A stretch of 64,000 nucleotides of DNA from Parus major (lineage: Eukaryota > Chordata > Aves > Passeriformes > Paridae): positions 127,069,896-127,133,895 of the forward strand of contig NC_031769.1 of assembly GCF_001522545.3 (NCBI RefSeq), read 5' to 3'. Made by a program: the position numbers and the translations under genes. A model generated the notes under the pieces. That model worked only from the letters and a program-made list of their open reading frames with translations. It was not told the DNA's origin and made no database searches. Positions 23,601-36,600 of the stretch are shown one piece after another; the stretch's first letter is position 1; each line of letters starts with the position of its first letter.

Positions 23601-26600
23601 TTTATGAGAAAATAAAAAATTCAGATGTATTCTCATGAATAACAGTCATGTTTATAACTTATTTTAATGTGAACTCAGAAGCCTCCATGGATAAGTGCAA
23701 GGACTATGTAAAGTGTCAAATATAATTCACAAGAACAGGCTGCTTTTCTAAATAAACATCTATACAGTGTACTGGGAGAATGCCCCCACATATACTGCCT
23801 AACTTTAAATTAATTTGTGGCTTTGGTAATGATCTAAAAAATCCAGTCTACTCTCTTTTCTGTTTAGTGCATCCTGTTATTACTGGAGCAGTACAGTGGA
23901 ATAAAGGCAGAGTACTGCCTGAGAAGAGCAGTTCAAGACTATGATTAATGAACAGATAAATATAAACATGGTCACCTGCAGTCATGAGCTCTTTAGGGCA
24001 GAAAAAAGCCATGGTACTGTTGTTAAAACAGCACTGCCTTAAGCAGACAAGCACAGTACTTTAGCTCATCTTAAGCTGAAGGAAGTCATCAAAAGGGAAG
24101 TAGGGAAAAAACTGAGTTTTACCACACTTGTGGCTCTGAAGATTCCTCAGGCAGGAAAGGCAAAAAGCTGCCCTGAATTCAGCATTTGCTGTCTTCACCA
24201 AAACAGAAAAGTTTTACTACATTACACAGTAATAGTGACTTGAAGCCTCTTCAGCTTCAGCCAGGTGAGAGCAGGGGACACGGCAGGTCACTCCCCAGCC
24301 CCTCCTCGCAAAAGGATAAGGCAGCCTCATACTACCAAAGAGCAGTAGGTATAAGTCTGGCATTCTTTGACTGGACAGGAGCCCCCCACAGCCAGCAAAA
24401 CAACTATGCAGAATAGTTTCAAAAGGACAACAAAAGACAATCTGGCACCTTCCCAAGAACCTAATAAATAAAAGTGAAAAGGCTGAATGTTTCAGCTTCT
24501 ATTTGCTTGTGGTAACAAATCAGGCACCAGTAATGGTAGGAGATTCACCCTGTAGGTTAAGCTCTGCTCTATTCTTTTTGTTGCCTGTCCAAAGCAATCC
24601 AGGACTACTCTAAACACCAGCAGCTCCCCACTGAGCAGGAGAGATGCTTTAGAAGTGCAGAGTCAGCAAAAGGGCTCCCCTGCCATTTCCCTCCACACCC
24701 CTCCTCTCTGCTAATAGTCTCACAGGAGAAGGTGCCTCTAGAGAAATGTGGACATTGCCAATATCAAAACACTTACATTTAACTCTGTAACAGACACACA
24801 AAGCTACTCTAGCTTGGCATAATGTGACCTTTTTACACATGAAGGCAGCAGCAACTACTCTGACTCATGCTTTATGTAAATCCCCAAACCCTGTTTCTTT
24901 CTTACTTAAATAAATGGTCCATTGGTCCAAGAAGAAGCTGCTTTGCTCCAGACACCTTTATCTTCTTGGGGCTCTTTTATCGTCCTATGAAAAAGAAGTT
25001 GTGGTAGCACTTCTTGAGCAACATGGTGAGTTGTGAGGTGGTTGGCTCCCGGAAGAACTGGCCATTTTGCTTTGATTTTCTTCCAGTTTTGCTTCTGGAG
25101 GAAGTGCGATAGACACACATCTGTCACCAAACTCCATATTCACCTCCTGTGGCTGCACTATTTTAAATTTCTACGATATCTCTGTGAAATGGCAAAAAGA
25201 GTACTAAAGAACTCTATGTTGCTTTGTTTTTCCACAATTCATCAAGACAAAGCTCTTTGCAGCTCATATTTGTAACTGACGTGGACATACACCTTTTAGG
25301 AAGAGTTTGGGCAAGGCATGAACTGTGGTCCAGGGTGGACTGCTTTTCAATGCTTCATATTGCTATGGAAAATAACACAACAGAATCAAGCCTATTGATT
25401 GACTAGTCAGGTATTTATTTGCTTTTAACATGCAAAACCAGTACAACAATCATGGAATCTAGAAAAAATGTAGCACTGAAGAAAGTATTCATGCAGAATG
25501 AGTATTGTACTTGAACTATCCTCCACAATCATCAGTTAGTCTGTCCCAATATTTATAGTTCATCATTACAACTGCCAAAACTGGCAACCACCAGGACTGT
25601 TGTCTCAATTAAGGACAGTAAACAGATTGTCCCATTTTTTTAATGAAAAAATCTAAAATGTAATACTTCACAGTTTAACATGTTTATTCATTTAAACGAG
25701 CTAAAAAATAGTGGTGTGACATCTGCTTGAGAGACACTGGTACCTAACATTTTGGCTGTCTCCCCTCTAATTTGATTGTGATTAAGGGGGGATAAAAGGA
25801 TGAGTAGAGGATTCTGTCAATTAAATGAATTGATGAACTTCAAAAAAATATTTTTTCACTCTCAGAAAAGTGTAGAAAGAAATAAATCTACAAAAATGCA
25901 TTACAGCAAACTAAGAAGATGATGGGGAAAAGTACTGCAAAATATCTCTGCCGGCTCTTTCAGGGAAAAATACTGTAAGCATAAGAGCACAGATAATCTT
26001 TGCCAATTTATTCATCTCATGGCTTCACTTCCCAAAGTGCAGGCATAATCCACTGTAAAATCTTTTAGGATGCAGTTCCAACATCACATTTCTGCTGTCT
26101 TATTGATGTGCCATATTGTTATTTTCTTAGTCATAAGCACCACTAATTACTATGCTACTGTAAGTAGAACTTGAAATGCGATCAAGATCTGTAGCATCTT
26201 TTTTATTTGCACTCTAACTTGCCTACTCTGCTTTTCAAGTACAGTTCTCTACAGAGAATCATCCTGAATGCATTTGACCTTAACCAACTGGCTCAGTTGT
26301 GCCTTACAGGGACAATCCCTTATCAGTCATCCCTCTACTGGGAGCTCCTATCAGCTTTTTTCTTCTGAAAATGGCAGCATTCAAAAGTTGGCCCTAAGTC
26401 AGCAGATGAGCCTCCTCCATAGGAGCAACTTTCATGGAAGAGGCATGAACAGTTCTGTAGGGCTTTCACTGTGCTTTCCTTTAGTAGAGTTGTTCAAAAC
26501 CTACGTTTTCAAACAAAACTTTTAGGTCAGCTGCTCTAGAGGACACCTAAGTAAACAGATAAGTTTGCTCATGTTGTAGTTACCTGCAACGCACAATCTC

Positions 26601-27869
26601 CCAGTCTACAAGTTCTGCTAGAGCTGGTTTGATGCATAGAAGGAGCTGATTCTGAATCACATGATGTCTATATGACATGCAACAGTGAACTACAGCACTT
26701 TTCAAGAAAAGTTTAAATGTATCTCTAAAGTCTATTAGGGAAATGCTTAACATGCCTCCTAAGCTCCTAGTAAAATATGTTTATGGAGTCTAGGTAGTAG
26801 AGCTAGAGCCTTTCCTTGGCAAGGTTCACTAGAAGCACTAGTTAAAATACTAGATTGAGGCTTCTGTCCTGAGATGGTCTACATACTGGCTCTGCTTTTG
26901 AATAGTCAAAGAGAAAAGGAACACCACCTACAAGATTTACTGGGCAAAATCACTGCTGGAAGACTGTTACACCTTCCTAGCCAGAGATTCTTCCAGACAG
27001 GACATCTGCTCCTACCCACAGCACATGGAGTCGGTATAGGCATCTCCTCCATAACCCCTGCTAGAAAGAAATTCAGTTTACTCCAGGAGTAGAGGGCAAC
27101 TACCAGTGTCTACCTTTTCCTTCAGGTGAATATCTTTGAAAAAACTCATTAAGCCAGGTTGCTGTGTAAATTATTTGATCAGCAAGCCTTCTCTGAAACA
27201 AGCATATAAAATTACAATTAGTAATTTTATAATAAAAAAAGTGTTGTAAGACTGAAGTGATAGAACTGCATGGATCAACTCCAGAAAGAGATCTGATCTA
27301 TTAGTATTGGGTAGGATGCCAAAGGAAGATCTCTTCATTGTCTTTTAAGTATTCATAGGCCACATTTAGTTTTAATATGAGTTTAGTGGTTAGTGCTGCC
27401 TAAAGTAATCCAGATATTCTAAAACTGACAACAGTGCTTAGTTTTGAACATTGTGCTGTTCAGATTGCGTTAATGTACTTTCAAATGTACACATAATTCA
27501 ATGTGTTCAACATTAATAAGAGAATCAAAATAGAATAAAAATCATTTATTAAAATAGAGACTGAGCAACTCATACAAAGATTAGTGGTCCAAAATCCAAA
27601 AGGCATATTTCAATCTCAGATATAATTAAGAGCAAAATAAGTCACATGTCCCATTAGGAATTATTGTACTGATAAGAGAAGACGTGCATTTGCTGCAATA
27701 CTTACTATGTATTTTGTACATAGACAATGAACAGAAGTCTACCTGGTCTAAGAAAAAATCAATTTTCCTGTCACATGAGAATATCCTTCTAGTACCAGAA
27801 GGGAGCCTACAAACAGATGGATTTCTTACAAGACGATGTAGTGACAATGTAAGAGTTAGCTGATTTATA
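20691..27869. other. intergenic, no gene seen
   Basis: About 7 kb of unique DNA, mostly AT-rich, with slightly GC-richer islands near 22040-22400, 24180-24440 and 24900-25150. None of the open frames there (up to about 96 codons) shows a domain or splice-site context. No repeat family recognised. Confidence 0.5.
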
Positions 27870-28121
27870 CTAAAAGGGAGTAACTTGAGCTTAGACATTA
27901 GGAAAGCATTCTTTATTCTGAGGGTGGTAATGCACTGGAACAAGTTGCCCAAGGAAGCTGTGGATGCCCCATCCCTGGAGGTGTTTGAGACCAGGACGGG
28001 GCTTTGAGTAATGTGCCCCAGTAGAAGGTGCCTCCGCCCATGGCAGAGATTTTGGAACTAGATGATCTTTTCTGTCCCTTCTAACCCAAACCATTCAATG
28101 ATTTCATGATTCTATGATCTT
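27870..28121 (+). mobile_element. CR1 LINE 3' end, plus orientation
   Basis: It starts in TAAAAGGGAGTAACTTGAGC, passes through ATTAGGAAAGCATTCTTTAT, GGAACAAGTTGCCCAAGGAA, GCTGTGGATGCCCCATCCCT and GGAGGTGTTTGAGACCAGGA, and ends CCATTCAATGATTTCATGAT followed by TCTATGATCT. The CR1 3' end with its ATTCTATG-type repeat is well preserved, making this one of the least decayed copies in the window. Confidence 0.95.
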
Positions 28122-28122
28122 T

Positions 28123-29689
28123 CATGCAAACGGAAAGACCTAATCCAAACAACAGACAAACTGCAAACTGTGGGCAGTATGGACTCATAAGTCACACACT
28201 GGGGAAGCTGACAGAATCACATACATACGCACTTTAGATTTGGTCTGATTCATAGTTATGGGAAATGGAATATTCCTGTTTTAGGAACTTCATGTTCATA
28301 AATTTGACATTCAGTAAGAATTGCTTGCTTTTTAATGTGACCAATTGAGAGAGCAGGTTACGAGATGACCTGCATGAAGGGAGTAACTACACATCTTTCT
28401 CAGACCATACATGACCTGGAGAGCTGTATGCTGACATTAAGGAAGGAATCCTTCCAGCATGTTATAGAAAATGAAAACTGCTAATGTAAAGTAACAGGAC
28501 AGGTCTGCAGCTTCTGTGCCATGTGGTTGGCTGCTGGTGAAGTGAAAGGCATGTCACATCCAAGGAGACAGCTTGTGATATGCTTTTCCCTCCACTGGAA
28601 ATTGGGCCATGTTTCAGATAATGCTTCACCATATATTCAACAAGTTGCGAGGTGTTTGGTCATGTGTGTGACTAGTATATGTGACTTATAGTGGACTATA
28701 AGTCATAAGCATGCATAAATGTTAAGATTTTGTGTCTGTAACAGTCATAATTAGAAAATGAGATATATTTGCATATCTACATTTCTCTTTCATATGTTTT
28801 TTGGAAGACTTGTACCCTGAATTTCTAGATGAGCTGTTTTGCATGACAAAGTAAATGAAAACTAAGACACATATGAAGTGTATCCTTAGAGACTCATAAT
28901 GTATATGGTCATAGTTACTGTATGTTTTAAAAATTAACTGTATTGATCCAAGTTTCTTAAGTGGTGATAATGGGACTGTGTCAATTTAAAAGAAATCTAT
29001 TTCCCATTATAATATTTGCTGTGATTTGTATCCCTTTGTCTTCAAAATCACTATACAAAATCTTAGTCAGGCATCTCAGGAACAAGACAGTAAATACCTC
29101 AGTTGCAATTAAATCTAACATTCAGCTCTGAAATTCATGTCAAAGAAAAAACCAAACTAGCTCACTAACTGCAGAATTATGAAAACTTTCCTTAAAGTCA
29201 GTCTACCTAAATTTCCTTGCCACATTCAGCACCGATGGCTCTACATGTTCTTGATATTAAACTGAATCGTAACTGAATCTCAGAGAAAGACTGATCACAT
29301 TTTTAAGAGGACCAAAACTGAGTCTTTACATTCACAAGCTCAGTTATATGCCAAAAAAAAAGCAGAACAGGATAAAGCCAGAATTTTAAAGCTCTCTGCA
29401 GCTTCTCTGACACACCAAATTCTTCAAGTAGCTTTTGGCTACCAAAAGGAACAAAAATGCTATCTAAAGTGCCTAATTTGAAAGGTACTTTGCAAGAACT
29501 GAAGGATGCAATGGAGCCAAGATTTACAAGTTATTAGTATGCCATAAAAAAATTTGTTTTCATATTACTTACAGCCTCTTACATTAGTCTGATGATTAAA
29601 TGATTGTACAGCTGAAAAGTAATGTTTTTATACAACATGCCCCTAACAGGTAGAGCAAGTTGATACCAAAACCATCAGGAAGAGCATAA
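28123..29689. other. intergenic just past the TRIQK 3' end
   Basis: Unique AT-rich DNA with no gene recognised. A perfect hairpin-forming inverted repeat lies at 28682-28705. Part of this stretch could be transcribed if TRIQK uses a more distal poly(A) site. Confidence 0.45.
28682..28705. repeat. perfect inverted repeat, 10-bp arms
   Basis: TGACTTATAG, a 4-base loop TGGA, then CTATAAGTCA. It can form a hairpin or cruciform. It lies about 1.8 kb past the TRIQK stop and 1.0 kb past the more distal candidate poly(A) signal. Confidence 0.9.
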
Positions 29690-29707
29690 TTAAAATACAA
29701 TTTTGAC

Positions 29708-29713
29708 TTTATT
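29708..29713 (-). terminator. candidate distal poly(A) signal AATAAA of TRIQK
   Basis: This is the first canonical AATAAA met on the minus strand after the TRIQK stop, about 815 nt downstream. It is followed by a T-rich then GGTTTTGGTAT-type stretch. It competes with the variant ATTAAA closer to the stop. Confidence 0.35.
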
Positions 29714-30072
29714 TGAATAGTAGACCAATACACTAATTAAAACTAACATCGACTAAACTTTCTATTTACACTAGTTCAGACAGCACAGGAGGCAAAGAAC
29801 TGTGTTTCAGAAGCATATGTGAATGTTCGAGCTTCTGTCATCCAGGTGCCATTTCTAACAGAACACATGTGTGCTGAACAGTTGGCAAAAGAATGAAAAA
29901 GATTACTGTAGATATACGGGCACACAGAATCTGGAATGACAGAAAATTAAGACCATATAGAAGGTGACAGACTGTTTGTAAGAAGATATTTTTTTCCTAC
30001 CATGTCTTCCATCTTCATGCATGTGCACACATGAATGAGAAAGATTAAAAGGGACAGAAAGGATGAGGGGGT

Positions 30073-30078
30073 TTTAAT
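30073..30078 (-). terminator. candidate proximal poly(A) signal ATTAAA of TRIQK
   Basis: The variant hexamer on the minus strand lies about 450 nt past the TRIQK stop. A GU-rich stretch (TGTGTGCACATG) lies a few tens of bases farther downstream, in the right order for cleavage. Position and context are seen; use is inferred. Confidence 0.3.
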
Positions 30079-30526
30079 ATATTTTAAACACAAATGAAGA
30101 AAAGACTTTGGTATTTCTGCTTTCTTTTCAGAAAGGAACAGAAAACTAATCTGGTTATTAGGAAGCTCTGATTCCTAAATTTGGTCAAAGCAGACACTTC
30201 TGTGAAGTCAGCATCAATACTCATGATAATAGTAGCACCTGTATTTTACAATCAAAATTCTCTGCCTGAGAAAAAAAATAATGTAAACAACAAACTTCAT
30301 GTATTGTATTGTTGCTCCTGGCTTTGGTGTCAAACAAATACACTTGGCCAGGCATAAGTGTTCTTATTTTGGAGATGTGGAATATGACTGATGTATTGCA
30401 AAACTTCTTTAAGAGTCTAGACTTAAAGAAATGGCATCATTTACTGTCTTACAGTGAAGAGTCTGTGTGTTCCTATGTAGTCTTGTTGAAGCTGAAGAAA
30501 TCTTGATGATAGATTCATTGCATCTA

Positions 30527-30640
30527 CTAGTTTTCATCTGGATCCAGATCAAGGTCAACTTCATTGGAAACATTAAGATAAAAAAAAGCATAGAAAGCCA
30601 ACAAAAATACCAGTATAGCTGCAAGGACAAGGGCAACTTC
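30527..30640 (-). CDS. TRIQK: TRIQK, last coding exon (membrane segment and C-terminus)
   Basis: Read on the minus strand, this exon encodes 37 residues and a TAG stop. It begins EVALVLAAIL, continues as a strongly hydrophobic stretch (LVLAAILVFLLAFYAFFYL) that forms the protein's single transmembrane helix, and ends in a short acidic tail (NEVDLDLDPDEN). This is the C-terminal half of TRIQK, a vertebrate protein of about 86 residues reported at the endoplasmic reticulum membrane; its biochemical role is poorly known. The acceptor is a long pyrimidine tract ending in TTTCTACAG just upstream (30641 and above), and the exon starts in phase 0, which fits the AAG|GT end of the preceding exon at 40335. 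A second in-frame TAG follows the first. The ORF is intact, and an 8-base T run in the coding strand keeps frame. The family call is very firm; the tail differs from the human form I recall, which is normal divergence. Confidence 0.95.
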   Translation of the reverse strand, partial: EVALVLAAILVFLLAFYAFFYLNVSNEVDLDLDPDEN

Positions 30641-33600
30641 CTGTAGAAATAAAAGAAAACAAAACCAAAAACCTGTTAGAAATAATACCACATTTTCAGA
30701 TTAATCAGGAATAAATATCATTTCCCTTCTACAGTGCATATTAAAATAACATCACACATCTATAATTGCATAAGGCATTGATGCTTTAATGATTTCTCTA
30801 TTGTGGTTACCATTTCAAATGCTGTAGAATCCATTCACTTAATAAAGATTTTGGTGAGTCTGATATACCATCAGAAAGAAGATATTTAGCTTTAAAATCT
30901 TTAGTCTTACCTAGAAACAGGAGCTTTATGTCTTTTTATTATCTTATTCCCTCTTTTTTAAAGGAAAAGACAGAATTCACAAACCACAGTTTTGAACACA
31001 AATTTAAGTTATGAATTTACACTGTGAATTTTGATGTTTTCTAGCAATATGTTACTGCTTTTTGCCAACAAATTTGTAATTTTTTAATGAAGCAAACACA
31101 GTATGGTGGAAGTCAATGAAAATTGCTACCTCTACCTCCCAACCTCCTGGCATGCAGTACAATATGGAACTACCAACTCCTTCAGAATTGGATGAAACTT
31201 TTCTTTCTTCTGCTCTGCAATAAGGCAAAAAGCACAACAATTTGCACTTGCACTTGATTCTCTTCCCATAAAATATTGCAACTTGATGCATCTTCCTTAA
31301 TTAACATAAAAGAGACTTCCAAAGTATACATGATTTATAGCAGCTTTCAGAAGCAGAAAAATGTTTTTATACTACACATTATACTCATTATGTGACTGCC
31401 TATCATCTTAAGGCTGGACTCTGTAAAAATATAATTACAGTACAATCATCCTCTTTGTATTTCTTTTGTTTCCTATATTTCTTTCATTTTTATTTCTTTC
31501 AAAGACACTGTATTTCACATTTTTAAGTTTTTATTTTTCTGTAAGGCACAGCACACTTCCTATAGTGCTGAGTCTCATTTTGCTAGGTAATGAAAGATGA
31601 ATGATAAATCTGAGAAAAAAATCCTTATGTCCCTTCAGCTCACAGAAAGTATGACTCTATAGCTAACAACATCTACTGCTTGACTCTTGATCATCATGAT
31701 GAATTTTTAAAATTATGCACTTGAGATGCTCCAAAGGTTAGTTTGTACCTCCAAACCCCACTCTCCTTCTAAGGAAAGAAGCAAAACTTCCCCTCCAATT
31801 CTCAGCTTCATATTAAGTTATAAACAATTACATCAGAACAATCCCCATGTACATTTAAAATGAGGAAATAAAAAAGTGATTTAAAACATCTGATCTGAAT
31901 TTGTACAGAGGATGTCACATCAAACCTACTCTGTCAGTGGGACTGAAAGGAGGTGCCTACATTGAATCAAGACAACAAGACAAACTTTACTGTCCGAGGA
32001 CAGAATCTGTCCATCTTTGGTGTAAGATTCATTGTGTCCTCTAAAAGCAGACAAGTGAATTCTTTACCAAAATGACCACTTCTTCTTTTAGACTAGAAGG
32101 GAATGAAGATGGTACCTCTTGTGCATCGTGGGATTAATCCTACCCAGCATCTCTAGGTTGGTGACCAGCATTGTGTTCACCGACATGAAGGAGTTAAAAC
32201 TGTGCATTTCATTTTTTAAAGTCTAGACCATAATCTGGCATTCTTCTATAGAACAGCATTTAATTTGCATTTACATGAATGCATTATATAGTTTATCAGA
32301 ATGTTGGATCAATAATTCAACATATGCCATCTAATAAATTCTGAAATACTACTGCCTAGTTGGCATATGTTCTATAGGAACATATTCTTTATTCTATAGA
32401 AACCTTTGCTTTATATTTTATATGGATGATTGAGATGTACTTTAAATTTGTTTTACCACATTAAAATTGCTCCTGCAAATTTGCTGAGGCTGTTGGCTAC
32501 AGATTTCAACTACATTTTCTTCTTAGAATTGTACCAACCTCCTTAGAATTGAACTTCATCCTCCTGATTTGATGATTTGATTTTTAAAAAAACTACATCT
32601 AATTCATTCATATATTAAAGGAAAGTGATTTTTGCTTTGTTGCAGTTGCAACACGTCAGTATCTCACAAAAGGGCATGGCAGCATCAGACAGGTTTCATT
32701 TATTTCCTTGTATCCACAGCTGTGCTCCCAGACCCATCTGGCCACACAGCTACTAATCTTAAGAGGATGTAATAAACAAGTGACATACAACTGCAGGCTC
32801 CATCTGCTCAGGAGTGGACAACAAAACCATACAATGAAGGCACCGTTCACACTTGACACAGAGAGCAAATTCATTCCAGTATTAAAAAGTTTTTCCCTTG
32901 TTTGGATGCCACACTTCCCACGCTTTCTGCTTTACAATAGGTTTACCTTTCCCCTCCCTTCTCCCCAGTCTCCCTTAAGAAATGCTGTGGGTAGCAGTAG
33001 CAACTTTTCAGGAACCTTTGCATTAAAGATTTGTTTCAAAGGAAGTGGAAAGGAAAATCTTGAGTTTCATTCTCAGGCTGCCCAGTAACTGCTTGACAGA
33101 AGCAGTTCTTTAATTCCTCTGCCGAAGTTTCACAATGAGTAGCACTGTGATAACAATATTATTTTCCTTGCACAGCCATTAGGAACTGGGTGGATGATCA
33201 GTATTTATTATCCCTGGGAATGGAAAAGCTTTACTAAAACTCCAGGTCTGAGAATAATGCAAGAACCTTAATTTTGAGTTACTGAAAAAGGCAGAGTAAC
33301 AAAAATTTAAAATAAATGGCCTTTCACATCTGGCTCTCTGCTAGGGATATGTAGCCTTCTAAGAATTGCATCCAGTTTATGAACTTTTATAAATTTTGCA
33401 AGGCAAATAGCAACAGAGATGCTACATCACCGTACTGTATTTGCAACAACAGATATATATTGTCATTTTAATTTGTTTTATACTTTTCAGGCTTTGCTAT
33501 CTGTATTTTAAGTCATGCATAGAAATGAAATGTTAAAATACTCCCCGCTTGGCATATACAGCTCCCTTTCTCTTGCACTTTATGGATCATCCCCATCATC

Positions 33601-36600
33601 CTCTGCAAAATCCATTTACTCAAAGAATTTCACCATGAATAATTAAAGAATAGGGAAAAAGTCCTATAGAAATACACTTAAAATGATCAGAGGGTTTTTT
33701 CTCCTTTTTTTTTCCTTTTATATCACGGTTCAGAACACTAGGAAACAACATTCCTGCTCTCAAATCCCAAAGTACCGTCACAGAAGCCTTTAAAAAGGAA
33801 TAGAATTTTCTATTTTATTCTTTTACATGCAGAATAATATATGTAGAACCCTACTGATTTCAGTTTGGTTAAGTTTTCCAGAAACTTTTCATAAAGGAAA
33901 CACATATCATTACAGCATAATGAAAATTTAATTCTCCTATCATTTTTGTCAGTTTTATGTCTCTCATGCCAAAAGACTTGGATTATGTACTCAAATTCAC
34001 CCTGATAGAGCAAGTGGCAGAGCTGGGATCTAAACAAGATTAACCAGGAGAGGGGGTGAGGAAAAAATGTTAGCTATGATAACACAAATCTGGACACTGT
34101 GTATGACAGCATCATATCCTAAACATATGGAGAAATATCATACTTCCAGGAAATGTCAGGGGGGTTTTACATGGTTTTTAATTTTTCTTCAAATAGAATC
34201 ACACTGTTTTTACCTGAAATCTGCTTAAAACTAAATGAAAGAGTACAACAAATTGCTCTCTTCGAAATGCTAACCTCTCCCTAGCTCTTTCTGAAAAGAG
34301 ACAAAAAGAAAATCATGCTGACCAAGGATACCTGTGAAAATAAATATATAGGAATTGACAATCTTTTTACCTCATGTAGTTTTTAGCTGAAGACATTAAG
34401 TTATAGTCGCTGTGACCATGAGTCAAGCATGAGTCAGTTTCAACAAAATCATATTTATAAATGAATGTTTACTTCCTTAATGCAGGAAATTCTATTGCTA
34501 AAAGAAGGCAACAAAAGTAATTTATGAACTTTCATCTACACTTTTTAGGTTCTTATTTTTTACTGTGAAAATTTCAGGTGGAAAAAAAGATCATTGTTGT
34601 CTCAAATAATGAGAACAAGGTACTATTAGAGAGTCATCAAAAACACCTGGCAATATGCTCACAAAGCAACAGGATTCATTTTACAACAACTAAATGCAAA
34701 ATAATATATACAGATATCAAAGATGCAGACAGTCCTTATAAAGTGGAGTCTTTGGATTTCATGGGTAACTACTCCCTCAGTGTGATTTCTGGATGTACAA
34801 AGGTGGAGGGATTTCCAGCAGGGAGATGACCGGTATTTATTTTATCATAGAGAAGAATGAGAGGCAGTTTGGTTACAGCATATAATTATATACACCTGTA
34901 TTTAAGTAAAGCATTTCACAGTGTGGGGTCCTTTTATCCTGTTTACAAGAAACTTTAAAGGCCCAGCTGCAGTTAGATAAGTTCAGCCTTAAACTAAGAT
35001 GCCATTTACTAGGAGCAAGAATGATTGAACATTCTTCAGGAAAATATGGACTTTTATACCTGTGAGTTTTTTATCATGTGATCTCTCTGAAAAAAGTATT
35101 TTATTTAGCAATTGGAAAGAATACTGCAGCTTGGGCTTGTGTCAAAAGAAGGACCTGGCTGCCAGGAGTCAGCAAACTCAGCTCTCCTAGCTGCTCCTCT
35201 CCTTCAGAGACCTAAGAAAACTCAGATTACTTCCACGGTCAGTACTGCATTCTGAGCCCCCAAAGTATCAGGTTATTAAAAGTAATAGCACCCTATGTTT
35301 AACTGCTCAGACTTTTTTTATATAGCATCAAAAGTTTTCTTTTGCTGTTGACATTTTCGTCCAATTACATCGGTTTCATTTCTAGGATTTGATGTTTTGC
35401 TGTTGCTGATTATTCTTTGAAGTGGTACAGACTGGTCCTAAGTAGAGACATAAGAAATCTTGAGAAAGATGATCTGCTCCAAGGTAATCCTGGCACATTA
35501 AGCTGCTCTGCATTTTGTAAGACACGTAAGTTTTGGCTGTAACAAAGTGCTTGGACTTTGTAGAAAGTATTTGGATGAAGTTTTATGATCTATAACATAT
35601 AAACTTACAGATCAAATGATCCAATAGTCTTTTGTGGCCTTAATTTCTACAAAGCTATGAAACTGTATCTTATCAAATGTAGTTCACTAACTTAGCAGAA
35701 TACAAACAGCATGAAATCAGAGAATATCCTTTGCTAAAATACACTAGGAATGTGTTGTTATCTATTCCTATCTAACTTGTTCCAGATGAGATAAAGTCTC
35801 CATAGTGAGGTATCTTACTACACAACAGATGAAGCAGATATGCAAATGATTGACAGACAGTAAGCTCTCATTTTGTTTAGGAAATATTTTTTCCTTATCT
35901 GAATTGATGTACTGTGTCGCTAATAATTCTCTGTGGAGTGATTTTGTGCAGTCAATTATGTCTTTACAAGTACTTTGCAAATACTACTGCTAAGATTTGT
36001 ACCTAACTTTCAAGAAGAGAGAAAACTTCATCAGTTGTCCTATGGCCCACTGATTTGCTCTTGCAGCCTGTGAAAAATCTCTCCCCAAGACCTCCCATAA
36101 CTTTTGGTCTCTGCATACCAAACTCCAGCTATCTGGGGGCCAAGCTTCCACACTTCTCAAACCATTTTCTGCTTGTTGCCCTCCTGCTGGCATGTTTTCC
36201 TCATCCACTGAGAGCAGAGCTAGCGCCAGTGGTGGAAAATCCTTCCTGCTCTACTTGGTAAGGATGGGCAGCTGGGCTTCCAGCAGCACAAGCCCCATGT
36301 GAAGGGACACAGAGAAAGTTCAGAGGCTCCCTTTTTGGTACTGCTACAAAGAATTTTGTTTTATCCAAACACCAGGAGACATACAGCATGCTGCTTTCAC
36401 TTGGAGTTGTTTCTTTAGACAGGGGTCCTGCTTTTCCAAGAGACACAATGTATTTTGGCACTGTCTACATTAGTGTCACATATGCAAACAGAGCCAGTGC
36501 AATAGCTCTGCTACAATATTTAATCTTTAAACATGTTTAAAGAGCAAATATGACACACCAAGTACTAGGATGGTCACCCTGCTTGAACTAACTTTGTAGA

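Larger units (their letters stand above)
29690..30526 (-). other. TRIQK: TRIQK 3' UTR, extent uncertain
   Basis: Sequence after the TAG stop on the minus strand. Two candidate poly(A) signals are visible: ATTAAA at 30078-30073, about 450 nt past the stop and followed within about 50 nt by a TGTGTGC element, and a canonical AATAAA at 29713-29708, about 815 nt past the stop and followed by U/G-rich sequence. Either would give a short 3' UTR. A longer UTR reaching sites near 27.5 kb cannot be excluded. There are no transcript data here. Confidence 0.35.

Noticed and set aside
24906..25130. 74-codon minus-strand open frame considered as a processed pseudogene
   Set aside because: I cannot match it to any protein family, and there is no poly(A) tail or target-site duplication.
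32708..33088. 126-codon plus-strand open frame in the TRIQK intron
   Set aside because: No recognisable domain, and the sequence is antisense within an intron.
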